64,000 bases of DNA, taken from contig CAAGBS010000031.1 of the NCBI GenBank assembly GCA_900768125.1, positions 1 through 64,000 of the forward strand, given 5' to 3'. Below the pieces are notes generated by a model. The model saw nothing but the letters and a program-made list of their open reading frames with translations. It had not been told where the DNA came from and did no database searches. The position numbers and the translations under genes are program-made. Source of the DNA: Oscillospiraceae bacterium. GTDB taxonomy: Bacteria > Bacillota > Clostridia > Oscillospirales > Ruminococcaceae. This document shows, one piece after another, positions 56,712 through 64,000 of the stretch. Positions within the stretch are counted from its first letter, which is position 1. Each line of letters begins with the position of its first letter.

Positions 56712-56833
56712 AGATTTTTCCTCCCAAAATAGGTTTCATTCGTTCCCGAGGGAACTGATCATTCATCAAGGTTGCCGGTAGATTTATACTCTGTCTGCAG
56801 CGTTTCAATCACCGCCTCTTGATTACATTTGTA

Positions 56834-56862
56834 AGTTTATCATAAATCATTTTATTTTTCAA
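56834..56862 (-). promoter_or_regulatory. Promoter of the sugar ABC operon
   Basis: Minus-strand TTGAAA, 17 bp, TAAACT, giving a leader of about 115 bases. Confidence 0.7.
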
Positions 56863-56896
56863 CCCCTTTTTTACATCTTTTTTCACAGAAAAAACG

Positions 56897-56910
56897 GGAA
56901 AACGTTTTCA
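56897..56910. promoter_or_regulatory. cre-like palindrome upstream of the ABC promoter
   Basis: GGAAAACGTTTTCA matches the CcpA/LacI-family consensus TGWAANCGNTNWCA with one mismatch at the first base. It lies 35 bp upstream of the -35 box. Confidence 0.55.
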
Positions 56911-57026
56911 ATTTTTGCTTCTTGTTCATAATGACAACAGAATGAACCTGAATATCAATTTTTGATTAATTTTTCTGTTAACTTAATTTATCCGCAAGTT
57001 AATGCGGTTTTGCCGGCACATATTTC

Positions 57027-57096
57027 TTGTTGTTACTTTGTTGTTACCGGATTTGTAACCGTTTTGTAACCACTTTGTAATCATTCATTTGTGCAA
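57027..57096. promoter_or_regulatory. Array of (T)TTGT-N-AC iterons at about 11-bp spacing
   Basis: TTGTTGTTAC (57027), TTGTTGTTACC (57038), TTTGTAACC (57052), TTTGTAACC (57063) and TTTGTAATC (57074), then a weaker TTTGTGCAA (57088). The conserved G of the GT(T/A)AC core recurs at 32, 43, 55, 66 and 77, spacings of 11, 12, 11 and 11, close to one helical turn. Confidence 0.65.
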
Positions 57097-57123
57097 ATCG
57101 CCGAAAAATTCAGAAAACGGCTT

Positions 57124-57137
57124 TGTAAACGTTATCA
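57124..57137. promoter_or_regulatory. Perfect cre-type site
   Basis: TGTAAACGTTATCA fits TGWAANCGNTNWCA at every defined position. It is about 260 bp upstream of the ABC promoter, so it may act by looping with the site at 56897. Confidence 0.6.
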
Positions 57138-57269
57138 CTGTATATTTCCCGTAATTCCTATTCTTATCCCACATACGGGGTTTCCGGCGGCTTGACCGCG
57201 AACACCTGTTTATCACATCAAATTCACACTATTTAGTCATTTTCGACAATATACCGTTTCTCCTGTTAA

Positions 57270-57301
57270 AAACAAAAACCCCGCAGCTTTAAACTGCGGG
57301 G
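57270..57301 (-). terminator. Terminator of the transcarboxylase operon
   Basis: Stem CCCCGCAG / CTGCGGGG with a 7-base loop, followed on the minus strand by TTTTTGTTTTT. Confidence 0.92.
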
Positions 57302-57316
57302 TGTGATATCAGACTA

Positions 57317-58720
57317 TCAGACGGGGTGAACTTTATTGGTCTTGTCTGCGTGGTCAGCGTCGATGCCGACCTGTCTGTCGCGGCGCTTCTCGAAGAACTT
57401 CGGAGCAACCTTCGGGAACATAGCGTAGGTGAGCACATCCTCAACGGAAGCGTTTTCAACGTACTGCTTGACTTCTTCCTTCATCACGTCGAACTCAGGC
57501 TTCAGCAGGTCTGCGGGACGGCAGGTGATAGGCTCCTCTGCACCGAGTATCTTCTTCTGGAACTCGGGATCGATAGCAACGGGAGTCTTGCCGTATTCGC
57601 CCTTAACAAGCCCCTTGAACTCCTTGGTGACGGTCTTGTAGCGCTCGCCGGTGATAACGTTGAACACAGCCTGTGTGCCAACGATCTGGGAGGTAGGTGT
57701 AACGAGGGGCGGGAAGCCGGAATCCTTACGAACGCGCGGAACTTCCTGCAGAACAGCCTCAAGCTGATCAGCCTTGCCAGCCTGCTTAAGCTGGGACAGC
57801 AGGTTGGAGAGCATTCCGCCCGGAACCTGATAGATAAGCGCGTTGGTGTTGGTAGCCAGCATGGACGGATCCAGCAGACCGTTGTCGATGTACTTCTTGC
57901 GAAGCTTCATGAAGTAGTCGCGGATCTCGTTCAGCTTAACGAGATCAAGACCGGTATCGTACTCAGTGCCCTGGAATGTAGCCACGATGGACTCAGTCGG
58001 AGCGTGAGAAGTACCCAGCGCGAGCGGTGACATAGCAGTATCAACGCCGTCAACGCCAGCCTCGACAGCCTTGATTATGCACATGGAAGCAAGACCGGAG
58101 GTGTAGTGGGTGTGAAGCTGTATCGGGATCTTAACGGTAGCCTTCAGATCCTTAACAAGGCTTGCAGCCTCGTAAGGAGTCAGCAGAGCTGCCATATCCT
58201 TGATGCAGATGGAGTCAGCGCCGGCTTCTTCGATCTGCTTTGCGTAGTTCATGTAATACTCGTGGGTGAATACCTCGCCGAGAGTGTAGGAGATAGCCAC
58301 CTGAGCGTGACCCTGCTCCTTCTTGGCTGCCTTTATTGCAGTCTCAAGGTTGCGGATATCGTTCAGAGCGTCGAAGATACGGATAATGTCGATACCGTTT
58401 GCGATGGACTTCTGTACGAAGTACTCGACCAGGTCGTCGGCGTAGTGACGATAACCCAGCATGTTCTGACCTCTGAACAGCATCTGCAGCTTGGTGTTCG
58501 GCATTTCCTTTCTCAGGATACGCAGTCTCTCCCAGGGATCTTCGTCCAGGAAGCGAATGCAGGAATCGAAGGTCGCACCGCCCCAGCACTCAGCGGAGTA
58601 GAAGCCGATCTTGTCCATCTCGGAGAGGATAGGACGCATTTCGTCCATAGACATTCTTGTGGCAAGCAGGGACTGGTGCGCGTCACGAAGAACGGTTTCA
58701 GTTATCTTTAATTTTGCCAT
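57317..58720 (-). CDS. oadA: Biotin-dependent oxaloacetate/pyruvate carboxyltransferase (OadA / 5S-like)
   Basis: 467 residues forming the HMGL-like TIM barrel plus the PYC-OADA domain. The catalytic pieces are TVLRDAHQSLLATRM with the metal-binding Asp, ECWGGATFDSC, the IKDMAALLTP strand with the carbamylated Lys, and HTHYTSGLAS with the two metal-binding His. It transfers a carboxyl group between oxaloacetate/pyruvate and biotin. Unlike full OadA it has no fused biotin domain; that is the separate 120-residue protein encoded 18 bases upstream. Third gene of the operon. Start ATG after AAGGAGA. Confidence 0.93.
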   Translation of the reverse strand: MAKLKITETVLRDAHQSLLATRMSMDEMRPILSEMDKIGFYSAECWGGATFDSCIRFLDEDPWERLRILRKEMPNTKLQMLFRGQNMLGYRHYADDLVEYFVQKSIANGIDIIRIFDALNDIRNLETAIKAAKKEQGHAQVAISYTLGEVFTHEYYMNYAKQIEEAGADSICIKDMAALLTPYEAASLVKDLKATVKIPIQLHTHYTSGLASMCIIKAVEAGVDGVDTAMSPLALGTSHAPTESIVATFQGTEYDTGLDLVKLNEIRDYFMKLRKKYIDNGLLDPSMLATNTNALIYQVPGGMLSNLLSQLKQAGKADQLEAVLQEVPRVRKDSGFPPLVTPTSQIVGTQAVFNVITGERYKTVTKEFKGLVKGEYGKTPVAIDPEFQKKILGAEEPITCRPADLLKPEFDVMKEEVKQYVENASVEDVLTYAMFPKVAPKFFEKRRDRQVGIDADHADKTNKVHPV

Positions 58721-58738
58721 TTCTGTTCTCCTTAATAA

Positions 58739-59101
58739 TTACGCGTTCAGGGTAGCAACAACAGCGCCGGTCTCAACAGCGTCGCCCTTGTTTACGTTAA
58801 TGGAAGCAACTACGCCGTCTCTGTCGGAAACGATATCGTTCTCCATCTTCATAGCCTCGAGAACTGCGATAACAGTGCCGTTGGAAACCTTATCGCCTAC
58901 CTTGACCTTAACGTCAACGATAGTGCCGTTCATCGGAGCGTTTACGGAAGCGTTGCCCTGTGCGCCTGCGGGAGCAGCCTTCTTAGCGGGAGCAGCCTTC
59001 TTGGGAGCGGGAGCAGCAGCAACAGGAGCTGCGGAGCCGTCAGTCTCGTCAACAGTTACATCGTATGCATTGCCGTTTACTGTGATGGTGTATCTTTTCA
59101 T
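58739..59101 (-). CDS. Biotin carrier protein (biotinyl domain)
   Basis: 120 residues. The C-terminal biotinyl domain is complete: VLEAMKMENDIVSDRDGVV, with the biotinylated Lys in AMKM. An Ala/Pro/Lys-rich flexible linker (residues about 24-50: PVAAAPAPKKAAPAKKAAPA) precedes it, and the N-terminus MKRYTITVNGNAYDVTVDE is the usual docking strand. It shuttles CO2 between the two carboxyltransferases of the operon. Length equals that of the Propionibacterium 1.3S subunit and of MmdC. Confidence 0.96.
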   Translation of the reverse strand: MKRYTITVNGNAYDVTVDETDGSAAPVAAAPAPKKAAPAKKAAPAGAQGNASVNAPMNGTIVDVKVKVGDKVSNGTVIAVLEAMKMENDIVSDRDGVVASINVNKGDAVETGAVVATLNA

Positions 59102-59126
59102 GTCAAAAAACCTCTCTATGTTTTAA

Positions 59127-60452
59127 TTAAAATACGAAATTAACGTGCTTTCTGGTCGGAGCGACTACTCTCTTGCTGGAGCAGAGGTCAACAGCGGAAG
59201 CAACCGCCTGCTTGGTGTCCTCAGCAGCGATAACGCCGTCGATCATGCCAAGGGAAGCAGCCTTGAACGGAGTGGTGTCAGCCTCTTCGCCCATGAATGC
59301 CTTTACAGCCTCAGGGTTCATCGGAGCGATGGCAGCCTTTTCCCATGCGTAGGAGATATCAGCGCTGTCGAATGCAGCGTAAGCGGCGCCGTAAGCCTTT
59401 CCGGTGATGAGGTTGATCTTGGTGGTGGTAGCGGAAGCGTAAACCTGAGCAAGCTTAGCCGCGTCGCGTACAGAACCAGCCAGTTCAGCAGCGCAGGAAG
59501 CCTCGAAGCCCTCGGTGTTCACTGCGGTGACTACCGGGATAGAGAATACGTCAGCAAGCTGAACGAATCTTGCGATCTTAGCGCAGTCAGCGGCGGTGAG
59601 CTTTGCAGCCTTGTCGGTCGCAACGAAAGCAACGGTAGCCCAGTTAACGCTTGCGAATGCGGTGTAAGCTGCGGTGCCGAACTCAGCGCCAAGCTCCACT
59701 ACGGAGTTCTTGTCGGCGAGAGCAGCAACGAGGTCAGCGCCCTTCATGTTAGCGGAAACTGCTGCGTCGTTCTCAGCAAAATCGTCATTTCCTGCGAGGG
59801 AAATATTGTTTGCGGGGAGGATAGCGGCCAGCTTCTTAGCCTTTGCGATAGCGTCAGCGTCGTCCTTTGCGAGGATATCTGCAACGCCGGACTTAGCCGC
59901 GTTTGCAGCCTTGCCTGCGCCCTCAAGCTTTCCATCGGGTGCGTTGAACGGAGCGTTCAGGAACAGTTCAGCCTTCTCGGTCATGATGGTAACGTCAGCC
60001 ATAGAAGCGATAACTGCCGCAGCACCTGCGCATACGCCTGTGATGACCGCAATCTGCGGAACCACGCCGGAGATCGCAGCGGAAGCCTTGATGATATCGC
60101 CGTAGTCAGCGAGGACTTCCATACCCTCGTTGATATCGCCGCCCTTGCTGTCGAAAACTGCGACAACGGGAGCGCCGTTCTTTGCAGCCAGTTCGTACAG
60201 CTTCTTGATCTTGAGCGCCGCGCTCTTGTCTACTGCGCCGCCCTTAACGGATACGTCCTGCGCGTATGCATACACAGCCGCGCCGTTAACGGAGCCGTAG
60301 CCTGCCACAACGCTGCCTACAGCACCGTCGGCGGACAGGAACTTGTCAAGCTCTGTAAAGCTGTCCTCATCGAAGAGGGCAGTCAGTTTCTTTCTTGCGT
60401 CGCTGTCTGGAACGTTCTGTTCCATCTCAGCCAGTGTCTTTGAAAACGCCAT
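59127..60452 (-). CDS. Acyl-CoA carboxyltransferase-like subunit (MmdA / 12S type, divergent)
   Basis: 441 residues, shorter than the 510-520 of typical MmdA. The crotonase-like halves are seen: FDSKGGDINEGMEVLADYGDI where MmdA has GGARIQEG, VITGVCAGAAAVIASM as oxyanion-hole strand, and the C-terminal LITGKAYGAAYAAFD and ISYAWEKAAIAPMNPE. The missing Ala-Arg of the first motif and extra Ala-rich stretches mark it as divergent, so its acyl-CoA substrate (methylmalonyl-CoA, malonyl-CoA or other) is uncertain. First gene of the operon, with GGAGG before its ATG. No membrane decarboxylase subunit follows. Confidence 0.85.
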   Translation of the reverse strand: MAFSKTLAEMEQNVPDSDARKKLTALFDEDSFTELDKFLSADGAVGSVVAGYGSVNGAAVYAYAQDVSVKGGAVDKSAALKIKKLYELAAKNGAPVVAVFDSKGGDINEGMEVLADYGDIIKASAAISGVVPQIAVITGVCAGAAAVIASMADVTIMTEKAELFLNAPFNAPDGKLEGAGKAANAAKSGVADILAKDDADAIAKAKKLAAILPANNISLAGNDDFAENDAAVSANMKGADLVAALADKNSVVELGAEFGTAAYTAFASVNWATVAFVATDKAAKLTAADCAKIARFVQLADVFSIPVVTAVNTEGFEASCAAELAGSVRDAAKLAQVYASATTTKINLITGKAYGAAYAAFDSADISYAWEKAAIAPMNPEAVKAFMGEEADTTPFKAASLGMIDGVIAAEDTKQAVASAVDLCSSKRVVAPTRKHVNFVF

Positions 60453-60528
60453 TTTTTCTCCTCCATACCTGCTATTGAGATCGGCTCAGGCATAGCTGCG
60501 CCGTCTTAATTAAAATTTATCCACAATA

Positions 60529-60557
60529 ATTATACTACATTGAAAATGAAATGACAA
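60529..60557 (-). promoter_or_regulatory. Promoter of the transcarboxylase operon
   Basis: Minus-strand TTGTCA, 17 bp, TATAAT, about 75 bases before the start codon. The remaining bases to 60679 hold nothing recognised. Confidence 0.78.
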
Positions 60558-60679
60558 GTGAAAATCTGAGATTTTTGCATTTTTTATCTTATGCAATAAA
60601 ACCATTGTGTTATATGGTTAAATTTTTGTCAATTTCAACAAATCTTTATATTCCGCTCATCATTGCTTTAATGCAGCAA

Positions 60680-61429
60680 TTATTTACTTCTCCTGTTCTG
60701 ACTTTTTCCGACAGAAGCGCGAAGGGAACGCAGCTCGTCCTTGGTGAGGTCGCGGTAGGCGCCGGGCTTCAGCATACCCAGCTTCACGCCGCCGATAGCT
60801 ATACGGCGGAGTCTTCCGACCTCCAGTCCTACTGCGGTGCACATGCGGCGGATCTGGCGGTTCCTTCCCTCTTTTATCACGAAGCGCAGCACAGTTCTTT
60901 CGGGCGCCTCGGACAGCACCTCGACTGTACACGGCAGGGTCTTCACGCCATCGTCCAGTTCCACGCCGGACATCAGCCGGGACAGCTGGTCCTCGCTCAC
61001 CATTCCGTCGATGGTGACGCGGTAGGTCTTCGGGACGTGCTTCGACGGGTGCATGATGTCGTTCGCGAACTCGCCGTCGTTCGTGAATATCAGCAGACCC
61101 TCGGAGTTGCGGTCAAGCCTGCCAACGGGGTAAACGCGCTCCGGAACGTCAGTCAGCAGGTCGGAAGCCACCTTTCTGCCCATCTCGTCCGCCATCGAAG
61201 TGACGTACCCGCGGGGCTTGTTCAGCATGATGTAGCGCTTCTCCGCGCACTCTGCCGCTATCTCCTCGCCCTCGACGCATATCAGGTCGTTGTAGGGGTC
61301 GGCCTTGTCGCCGAGCGAACAGGGTCTTCCGTTGACGGTGACTACGCCCGCCGAGATAAGCTCCTCAGCCTTTCTGCGGGAACATCTGCCGCTGTCTGCA
61401 ATGATTTTCTGGATCCTAATTTTTTCCAT
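60680..61429 (-). CDS. 23S rRNA pseudouridine synthase, RluB/RsuA family
   Basis: 249 residues from the ATG at 61429 (GAGGAA); the longer open frame has no RBS. An S4 domain (RIQKIIADSGRCSRRKAEELI) is followed by the catalytic domain with VYPVGRLDRNSEGLLIFTNDGE, where the Asp of GRLD is the nucleophile, and EGRNRQIRRMC. It isomerises a uridine in 23S rRNA (RluB type) or 16S rRNA (RsuA type). The gene order scpB-DUF2953-gerW-dacF-rluB is the standard one in Clostridia and supports RluB. Confidence 0.92.
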   Translation of the reverse strand: MEKIRIQKIIADSGRCSRRKAEELISAGVVTVNGRPCSLGDKADPYNDLICVEGEEIAAECAEKRYIMLNKPRGYVTSMADEMGRKVASDLLTDVPERVYPVGRLDRNSEGLLIFTNDGEFANDIMHPSKHVPKTYRVTIDGMVSEDQLSRLMSGVELDDGVKTLPCTVEVLSEAPERTVLRFVIKEGRNRQIRRMCTAVGLEVGRLRRIAIGGVKLGMLKPGAYRDLTKDELRSLRASVGKSQNRRSK

Positions 61430-61484
61430 ATTATTCCTCTCTATGTACGCCCTCGCGGGCGGATCTAGCGTATCACTACGCAAG

Positions 61485-62612
61485 TTAAACATAAATGCCA
61501 AGTCCGGATAAAATCCGGCTGAAAAATCCCGGCTCCTCCTGCGGGACTTCAACGGTGGAATCCGCGAGAAGCGGGCAGGACTTAACCACCCTGCCGTCAA
61601 GCAGGAAGCGTATCTCGCCCAGCCTGTCCCCCTTGTTCACCGTGCCATAGACGAACCCCGGAAGATAAACCGCCCGCGTGAGCCTGCTGCGCTGTTCCGG
61701 CGTCAGCGCCAGCGCGGCTGACTCCGCCCTGACTCCCACGCTCCTGCCCGTGCCCGCAACGCTGACGCGCACGCCGCACCCGGTCTCCAGCGGGTAGGAC
61801 CTCACCTGAGTGAATCCGTAGTCCAGCATTTTGGTGTGGTCGTTCCAGTCATCGCCGGCGTTCAGCGTAACTGCAATGAGCGTCACGCCGTCCCGCTCCG
61901 CCGCTGAAACGAGGCACCTCCGCGCGTTGTCGGTGAAGCCGGTCTTAACTCCGACTGCGCCGTCATAGCGCTTCAGCATCTTGTTGGAATTATAAAGCGT
62001 GCGGGAATACGGCGGGTTGCCGAACTCGACCTTTGCCGACCGGCACGACACAACTTCCCGGAACGTTTCGTCCTGCATCGCGTAAGCTGTGAGCTGCGCA
62101 AGCTCCCGGGCGGTGGTGTAGTGCCCCTCCGCGTCCAGACCGGACGGCGTAGCGAAATGCGTGTCGCAGAAACCAAGTTCCAGCGCGCGGAGATTCATCA
62201 TCTCCACAAACTTCCCTATGCTTCCCGCAACCGAGACCGCAGCCGCGTTAGCCGCGTCATTCCCGGACGGCAGGAGTATCCCGTATAGCAGGTCGCGCCT
62301 TGAAACTCGGTCGCCCTCGCGCAACCCCATCGAAGTCCCCTCCACGAGTATCGCGAGCGGGTCTACGGTAAATTCGCGGTCAAGGTCGCCTGCCTCGATG
62401 GTCAGCAGCGCGGTCATTATTTTAGTCGTGCTTGCCATCGCGCGGCGCTCGTCCGCGTTCTTTTCCCAGAGCACGGTGCCTGTTTCGGCTTCAATGACTA
62501 TCGCGCTGACTGCCGAAATATCCTCCGGGACTGCTCCCGCAGATGTACTGATACCGCAGGCAACGGCGGCTGCCGTCAGCAGCGCGGCGGTCATTCTCAG
62601 GGCAGTTTTCAT
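61485..62612 (-). CDS. D-alanyl-D-alanine carboxypeptidase (DacF-like)
   Basis: 375 residues from the ATG at 62612 (CAGGAGG). A signal peptide (MKTALRMTAALLTAAAVACG) leads to the penicillin-binding domain: SxxK in MASTTKIM (Ser61, Lys64), SxN in PSGNDAANAA, and KTG in VGVKTGFTDNA. A C-terminal PBP5-type domain (RLTRAVYLPGFVYGTVNKGDRLGEI) follows; the end FFSRILSGLGIYV could be an amphipathic membrane anchor. It trims the terminal D-Ala of peptidoglycan stems. In the Bacillus DacF/DacB group this is linked to sporulation cortex. Confidence 0.93.
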   Translation of the reverse strand: MKTALRMTAALLTAAAVACGISTSAGAVPEDISAVSAIVIEAETGTVLWEKNADERRAMASTTKIMTALLTIEAGDLDREFTVDPLAILVEGTSMGLREGDRVSRRDLLYGILLPSGNDAANAAAVSVAGSIGKFVEMMNLRALELGFCDTHFATPSGLDAEGHYTTARELAQLTAYAMQDETFREVVSCRSAKVEFGNPPYSRTLYNSNKMLKRYDGAVGVKTGFTDNARRCLVSAAERDGVTLIAVTLNAGDDWNDHTKMLDYGFTQVRSYPLETGCGVRVSVAGTGRSVGVRAESAALALTPEQRSRLTRAVYLPGFVYGTVNKGDRLGEIRFLLDGRVVKSCPLLADSTVEVPQEEPGFFSRILSGLGIYV

Positions 62613-62668
62613 ATCTGCACCTCCTGATGTAATTATTTCCATCATAGGTTGTGCAGAAATCCGGGGTT

Positions 62669-63064
62669 TTATTCAGCTTCGTCCTCGGGCTGTTTCTTTT
62701 TCTTTTCCACCAGGTCCTTTATCTTTCCGATAACGCCGGGGATAGCCTCGACAACGCCCTCCAGCGGGCTGGTCTTCCCTGCCTCGCCGAGTTCGAGAAG
62801 CTCCACATCGCCGTCGTTCTTGATGACAATGAAAGCCTGCGGCTTGACTGTAACTCCAGCGCCGGAGCCGCCCGCGAACTTTTCAGCCGCCTGCGTGGGC
62901 AGGTCGCTGCCTCCGGAAGCGAAACCGAAGGACACCTTGGAGATGGGGATTATAGTGGTGCCGTTGGGTGCGGAGATGGGGTCGCCGATGATGGTGTTCA
63001 CATCGACCATCTCGCGGATCTTCTCCATTGATACGCCTAAAATTCCTTCAAGAGCATTTGACAT
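62669..63064 (-). CDS. GerW/YtfJ-family sporulation protein
   Basis: 131 residues. The family pattern is strong: ALEGILGVSMEKIREMVDVNTIIGDPI, GTTIIPISKVSFGFASGGSD and VTVKPQAFIVI. YtfJ/GerW is needed for proper spore germination in Bacillus, and relatives occur in all endospore-forming Clostridia and in some non-sporulating relatives. It lies between DUF2953 and the D-Ala carboxypeptidase with short gaps. A Lys/Glu-rich end (EKKKKQPEDEAE) follows the conserved part. Start ATG after AAAGGAGT. Confidence 0.9.
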   Translation of the reverse strand: MSNALEGILGVSMEKIREMVDVNTIIGDPISAPNGTTIIPISKVSFGFASGGSDLPTQAAEKFAGGSGAGVTVKPQAFIVIKNDGDVELLELGEAGKTSPLEGVVEAIPGVIGKIKDLVEKKKKQPEDEAE

Positions 63065-63094
63065 GATAAAACTCCTTTCAGTTCTATAAAAATG

Positions 63095-63853
63095 TTACTT
63101 CCTTAACTTATCTATCGCGGCTGCCGCGTCTTTTCGGGACATGTAGTTCTTCGCCAGCCTTACCACCGCCCAGACCAGAAAAGCCAGCGCGGCGATGACG
63201 GTGAGCCTCGCGGTGCAGCTGCATTCCGTGCGGGTATCCTCGCCGTTGAAATCGCATGTGATGTTGAATTTCGGGTCGATGAGCGTGAAGCAGCCGTCCA
63301 GGAATGCGAAAGCCGCTCCGGCAGCCATGTTGGTCTTGCCGAAATTTATCGCGGCTTCTGCGGCGTCGTCCCCGCCCACCCGGATATCCAGCCGGAAGTT
63401 TCTCACGCGGACGGCTTTCAGCAGCCGTTTCAGCGGAGCCCACAGGCTGTCCCGGATATATTTAATCAGTGCCAGAATGTCGCTCAGCGTAAGTTTCCCG
63501 GGGTCTTTCTGCTTCGGCTTGGGGACTGCGGCTTTCTTCTCCCGCTTCCCCGCGCCCGCCGGAACTGCTTTCTCTGCCCCGCCGTCCTTTTGTGGCATTT
63601 CCGCGGGCTTTTCGGCTTCGCATTCCCCGGCGGCTTCTGCGGCGTTTTCAGCGGCTGATTTGATATCTTTCTCGGCGGACTTATCGCGTTTTTTCTGCTT
63701 TTTCGTGCGCGCGGGTATCTCGATTATCCGCACGAAGAACCACCGCACGCTGAGCCGCAGTTCTTCGTCAGTATAGCTGAACTGCGCGGTAACTGACGTC
63801 ATCAGCAGTATGAGAATGACTGCCACAACTGCGTCCGCAATTATCCAGCCCAT
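63095..63853 (-). CDS. DUF2953 membrane protein (YtfI-like)
   Basis: 252 residues. An N-terminal helix (WIIADAVVAVILILLMTSV) anchors the protein. A stretch of charged, Ala-rich low complexity follows (55-115, KKRDKSAEKDIKSAAENAAE type), then a conserved DUF2953 region with VRVRNFRLDIRVGGDDAAEAAINFGKTN and DPKFNITCDFNGEDTRTEC. A second hydrophobic segment lies near the C-terminus. It is the usual partner of GerW/YtfJ. Function unknown, probably in the same sporulation pathway. Start ATG after GGAGGTGA, 12 bases after scpB. Confidence 0.85.
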   Translation of the reverse strand: MGWIIADAVVAVILILLMTSVTAQFSYTDEELRLSVRWFFVRIIEIPARTKKQKKRDKSAEKDIKSAAENAAEAAGECEAEKPAEMPQKDGGAEKAVPAGAGKREKKAAVPKPKQKDPGKLTLSDILALIKYIRDSLWAPLKRLLKAVRVRNFRLDIRVGGDDAAEAAINFGKTNMAAGAAFAFLDGCFTLIDPKFNITCDFNGEDTRTECSCTARLTVIAALAFLVWAVVRLAKNYMSRKDAAAAIDKLRK

Positions 63854-63867
63854 TCTCTCACCTCCGC

Positions 63868-64000
63868 TCAGTCGCTGCCGCTGAAACTCATCTCGTCGTA
63901 TTCGTCCAGGTCTATCTGGTCGGTGCTGTCCGGGATAGCCGGAAGCCCCTTGATGTCAGTCAGCCCGAAGCACCGCAGGAAATTCTCCGTGGTCTTGTAG
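63868..64000 (-). CDS. scpB: Segregation and condensation protein B, C-terminal fragment
   Basis: The last 44 codons of a gene that enters from the right edge. The readable end, YKTTENFLRCFGLTDIKGL, followed by PAIPDSTDQIDLDEY, is the conserved C-terminal winged-helix end of ScpB, where Y-x-T-T-x-x-F-L-x-x-F-G-L is diagnostic. ScpB joins ScpA and SMC in the condensin complex. The position before DUF2953 and gerW matches Clostridia gene order. Confidence 0.85.
   Translation of the reverse strand, partial: YKTTENFLRCFGLTDIKGLPAIPDSTDQIDLDEYDEMSFSGSD

Noticed and set aside
59145..60443. 432-codon plus-strand frame opposite the carboxyltransferase
   Set aside because: Shadow of Ala-rich codons; no RBS or family motif.

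Overview
The window looks like chromosome of an anaerobic, Gram-positive gut-type Clostridia, most likely the Ruminococcus/Oscillospiraceae lineage (inference). Supporting signs are a type I dockerin on a large secreted protein, a class III (oxygen-sensitive) ribonucleotide reductase, GatCAB, a GerW/YtfJ-type gene beside scpB, short strong RBSs (AAAGGAGG type) and a very regular promoter style (TTGACA/TTGNNN, 17 bp, TATAAT-like). I see no rRNA, CRISPR array, transposase, integrase or phage gene. One tRNA (Ser-GGA) is present.

Layout. 1-5.2 kb: end of a peptidase E-like gene, then a minus-strand polyamine operon (speD, Orn/Lys/Arg decarboxylase, speE, cupin, carboxynorspermidine-type dehydrogenase). 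5.3-6.5 kb: two translationally coupled paralogous membrane proteins. 6.6-12.5 kb: dockerin protein, LysR with a small partner, hemerythrin, tRNA-Ser. 12.6-17.7 kb: glgB and a tetR gene sharing overlapping promoters and a palindrome, then a GH95 fucosidase. 17.8-20.3 kb: a hairpin-packed element and two uncharacterised genes. 20.4-25 kb: dut-nrdG-nrdD, then upp and rpiB. 25.2-31.2 kb: a split ferredoxin/FAD-linked glutamate synthase operon with an ANTAR regulator as its last gene and a leader containing an intrinsic terminator. 31.4-34.7 kb: gatCAB. 34.7-42 kb: SGNH lipoprotein, SCP2-like protein with a lysine-rich tail, U32-like protein, DUF421/DUF4363 pair, C11 protease lipoprotein, TM2 protein. 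42-49 kb: minD-mgsA, fucose/arabinose isomerase, MATE, malQ, tandem GNAT. 49-53 kb: rnr, secG, popT, and a small protein resembling the glycyl-radical tail of NrdD. 53-57 kb: sugar ABC importer without its ATPase, preceded by cre-like palindromes and an 11-bp-phased iteron array. 57-60.5 kb: a soluble-looking biotin-dependent transcarboxylase/decarboxylase trio. 60.7-64 kb: rluB-like, dacF-like, gerW, DUF2953, scpB.

Together the genes describe a saccharolytic anaerobe with glycogen turnover (glgB, malQ), fucose and sugar uptake (GH95, isomerase, ABC), biotin-dependent C3/C4 metabolism, nitrogen assimilation by a split GOGAT and spermidine-type polyamine synthesis. The observations most worth following are the stand-alone NrdD-tail protein, the ANTAR/GOGAT attenuator, the iteron array before the ABC operon, the shared glgB/tetR control region, and the two hairpin-rich intergenic elements. 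Start sites were chosen by Shine-Dalgarno placement; function calls come from recognised motifs and family knowledge, with no database search.
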